Assembly (NCBI GenBank): GCA_001311565.1
Contig: BBBM01000008.1
Span: 20,164-84,163 of the forward strand
Length of the DNA stretch: 64,000 nt
Reading direction: 5' to 3'
Source: Desulfothermus okinawensis JCM 13304
GTDB taxonomy: Bacteria; Desulfobacterota; Desulfovibrionia; Desulfovibrionales; Desulfothermaceae
The notes beneath the pieces are model-generated. The model made no database searches, was not told the origin of the DNA, and worked only from the letters and a program-made list of their open reading frames with translations. Shown here piece after piece: positions 63,917 to 64,000 of the stretch. A program made the position numbers and the translations under genes. Position 1 is the first letter of the stretch. Each line of letters opens with the position of its first letter.

Positions 63917-64000
63917 ATGAAGATGTTTAGAGGCAAAAGATTAATAGATAGAGAAAAAGAGATAAGATTTATAAAAGAGTGGTTTGAAGATATTCCAGAT
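63917..64000 (+). CDS. Probable archaeal-type AAA ATPase, N-terminal part only
   Basis: ATG 63917 opens MKMFRGKRLIDREKEIRFIK followed by EWFEDIPD, cut by the window edge. The pattern F-x-x-RxxEIxFIKEWFExIP is typical of the lead-in to the Walker A motif in archaeal-type ATPases (PF01637-like), often of prophage or accessory origin. Only 28 codons are visible, so the assignment is tentative. Confidence 0.5.
   Translation, partial: MKMFRGKRLIDREKEIRFIKEWFEDIPD

Overview
The window is about 64 kb of AT-rich Gram-negative bacterial DNA. The gene orders (thrS-infC-rpmI-rplT-pheS-pheT-merR; def-fmt-DUF116-rsmB; lysS-lolC-lolD-bamA-skp-lpxD-fabZ-lpxA-lpxI; mreBCD-mrdA-rodA) and the HydB/HydG-type iron-sulfur flavoprotein pair at the left edge fit best an anaerobic member of the Desulfobacterota or a neighbouring thermophilic lineage. 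That placement is inference from gene content and order, not a phylogeny.

Layout: 1-2.2 kb is the end of an iron-sulfur/flavin electron-transfer cluster. 2.3-3.5 kb is a membrane diguanylate cyclase. 3.5-10.7 kb (minus) is the classic translation cluster ending in tRNA-Val(GAC). 10.9-13.1 kb is a PAS-GGDEF sensor joined to an HsdR-N-like domain. 13.4-20.2 kb holds hisS, aspS, def, fmt, a DUF116 gene and rsmB. 20.3-22.8 kb holds tRNA-Val(CAC), trmL, cbiB and a CDF metal transporter. 22.9-33 kb runs from lysS into an outer-membrane assembly operon: lipoprotein release, BamA, Skp and lipid A steps up to LpxI. 33.5-39.9 kb is the rod-shape/elongasome operon with convergent lpxK. 40-46.4 kb holds assorted genes (BI-1 protein, TPR, amidase, tRNA-Thr, AMMECR1, ABHD14-like hydrolase, UspA, MtaD). 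46.5-54.2 kb (minus) holds recN, pyrK, pyrD, OadG/OadB-like sodium-pump subunits and a PEP-synthase-like protein. 54.4-62.8 kb has tRNA-Ala(GGC), then a region bounded by a 33-bp inverted repeat that contains a truncated AAA-ATPase gene, TetR and a complete RND efflux system, with a transposase relic just inside the right end. 62.9-64 kb is a decayed accessory tip with a VapC relic, a shortened four-helix-bundle gene, degenerate octad/heptad repeats and the start of an ATPase.

Nearly every gene longer than a few hundred bases is broken by frameshifts, mostly at A or T runs of 7-8. Where family conservation fixes the frame, removing one base from the run usually restores it; a few other sites need one or two bases added. 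I therefore treat these genes as intact genes with sequence errors, and give one feature per gene spanning the shifts. Genes truly shortened in a different way (AAA-ATPase, VapC, four-helix bundle, transposase) lie next to dispersed repeats.

The most notable non-gene structures are a dispersed ~50-bp repeat family lying at gene 3' ends, with two divergent copies in inverted arrangement upstream of lpxD; degenerate heptamer/octamer tandem repeats; two mutually exclusive hairpins in front of thrS; and the inverted-repeat-bounded RND cassette.
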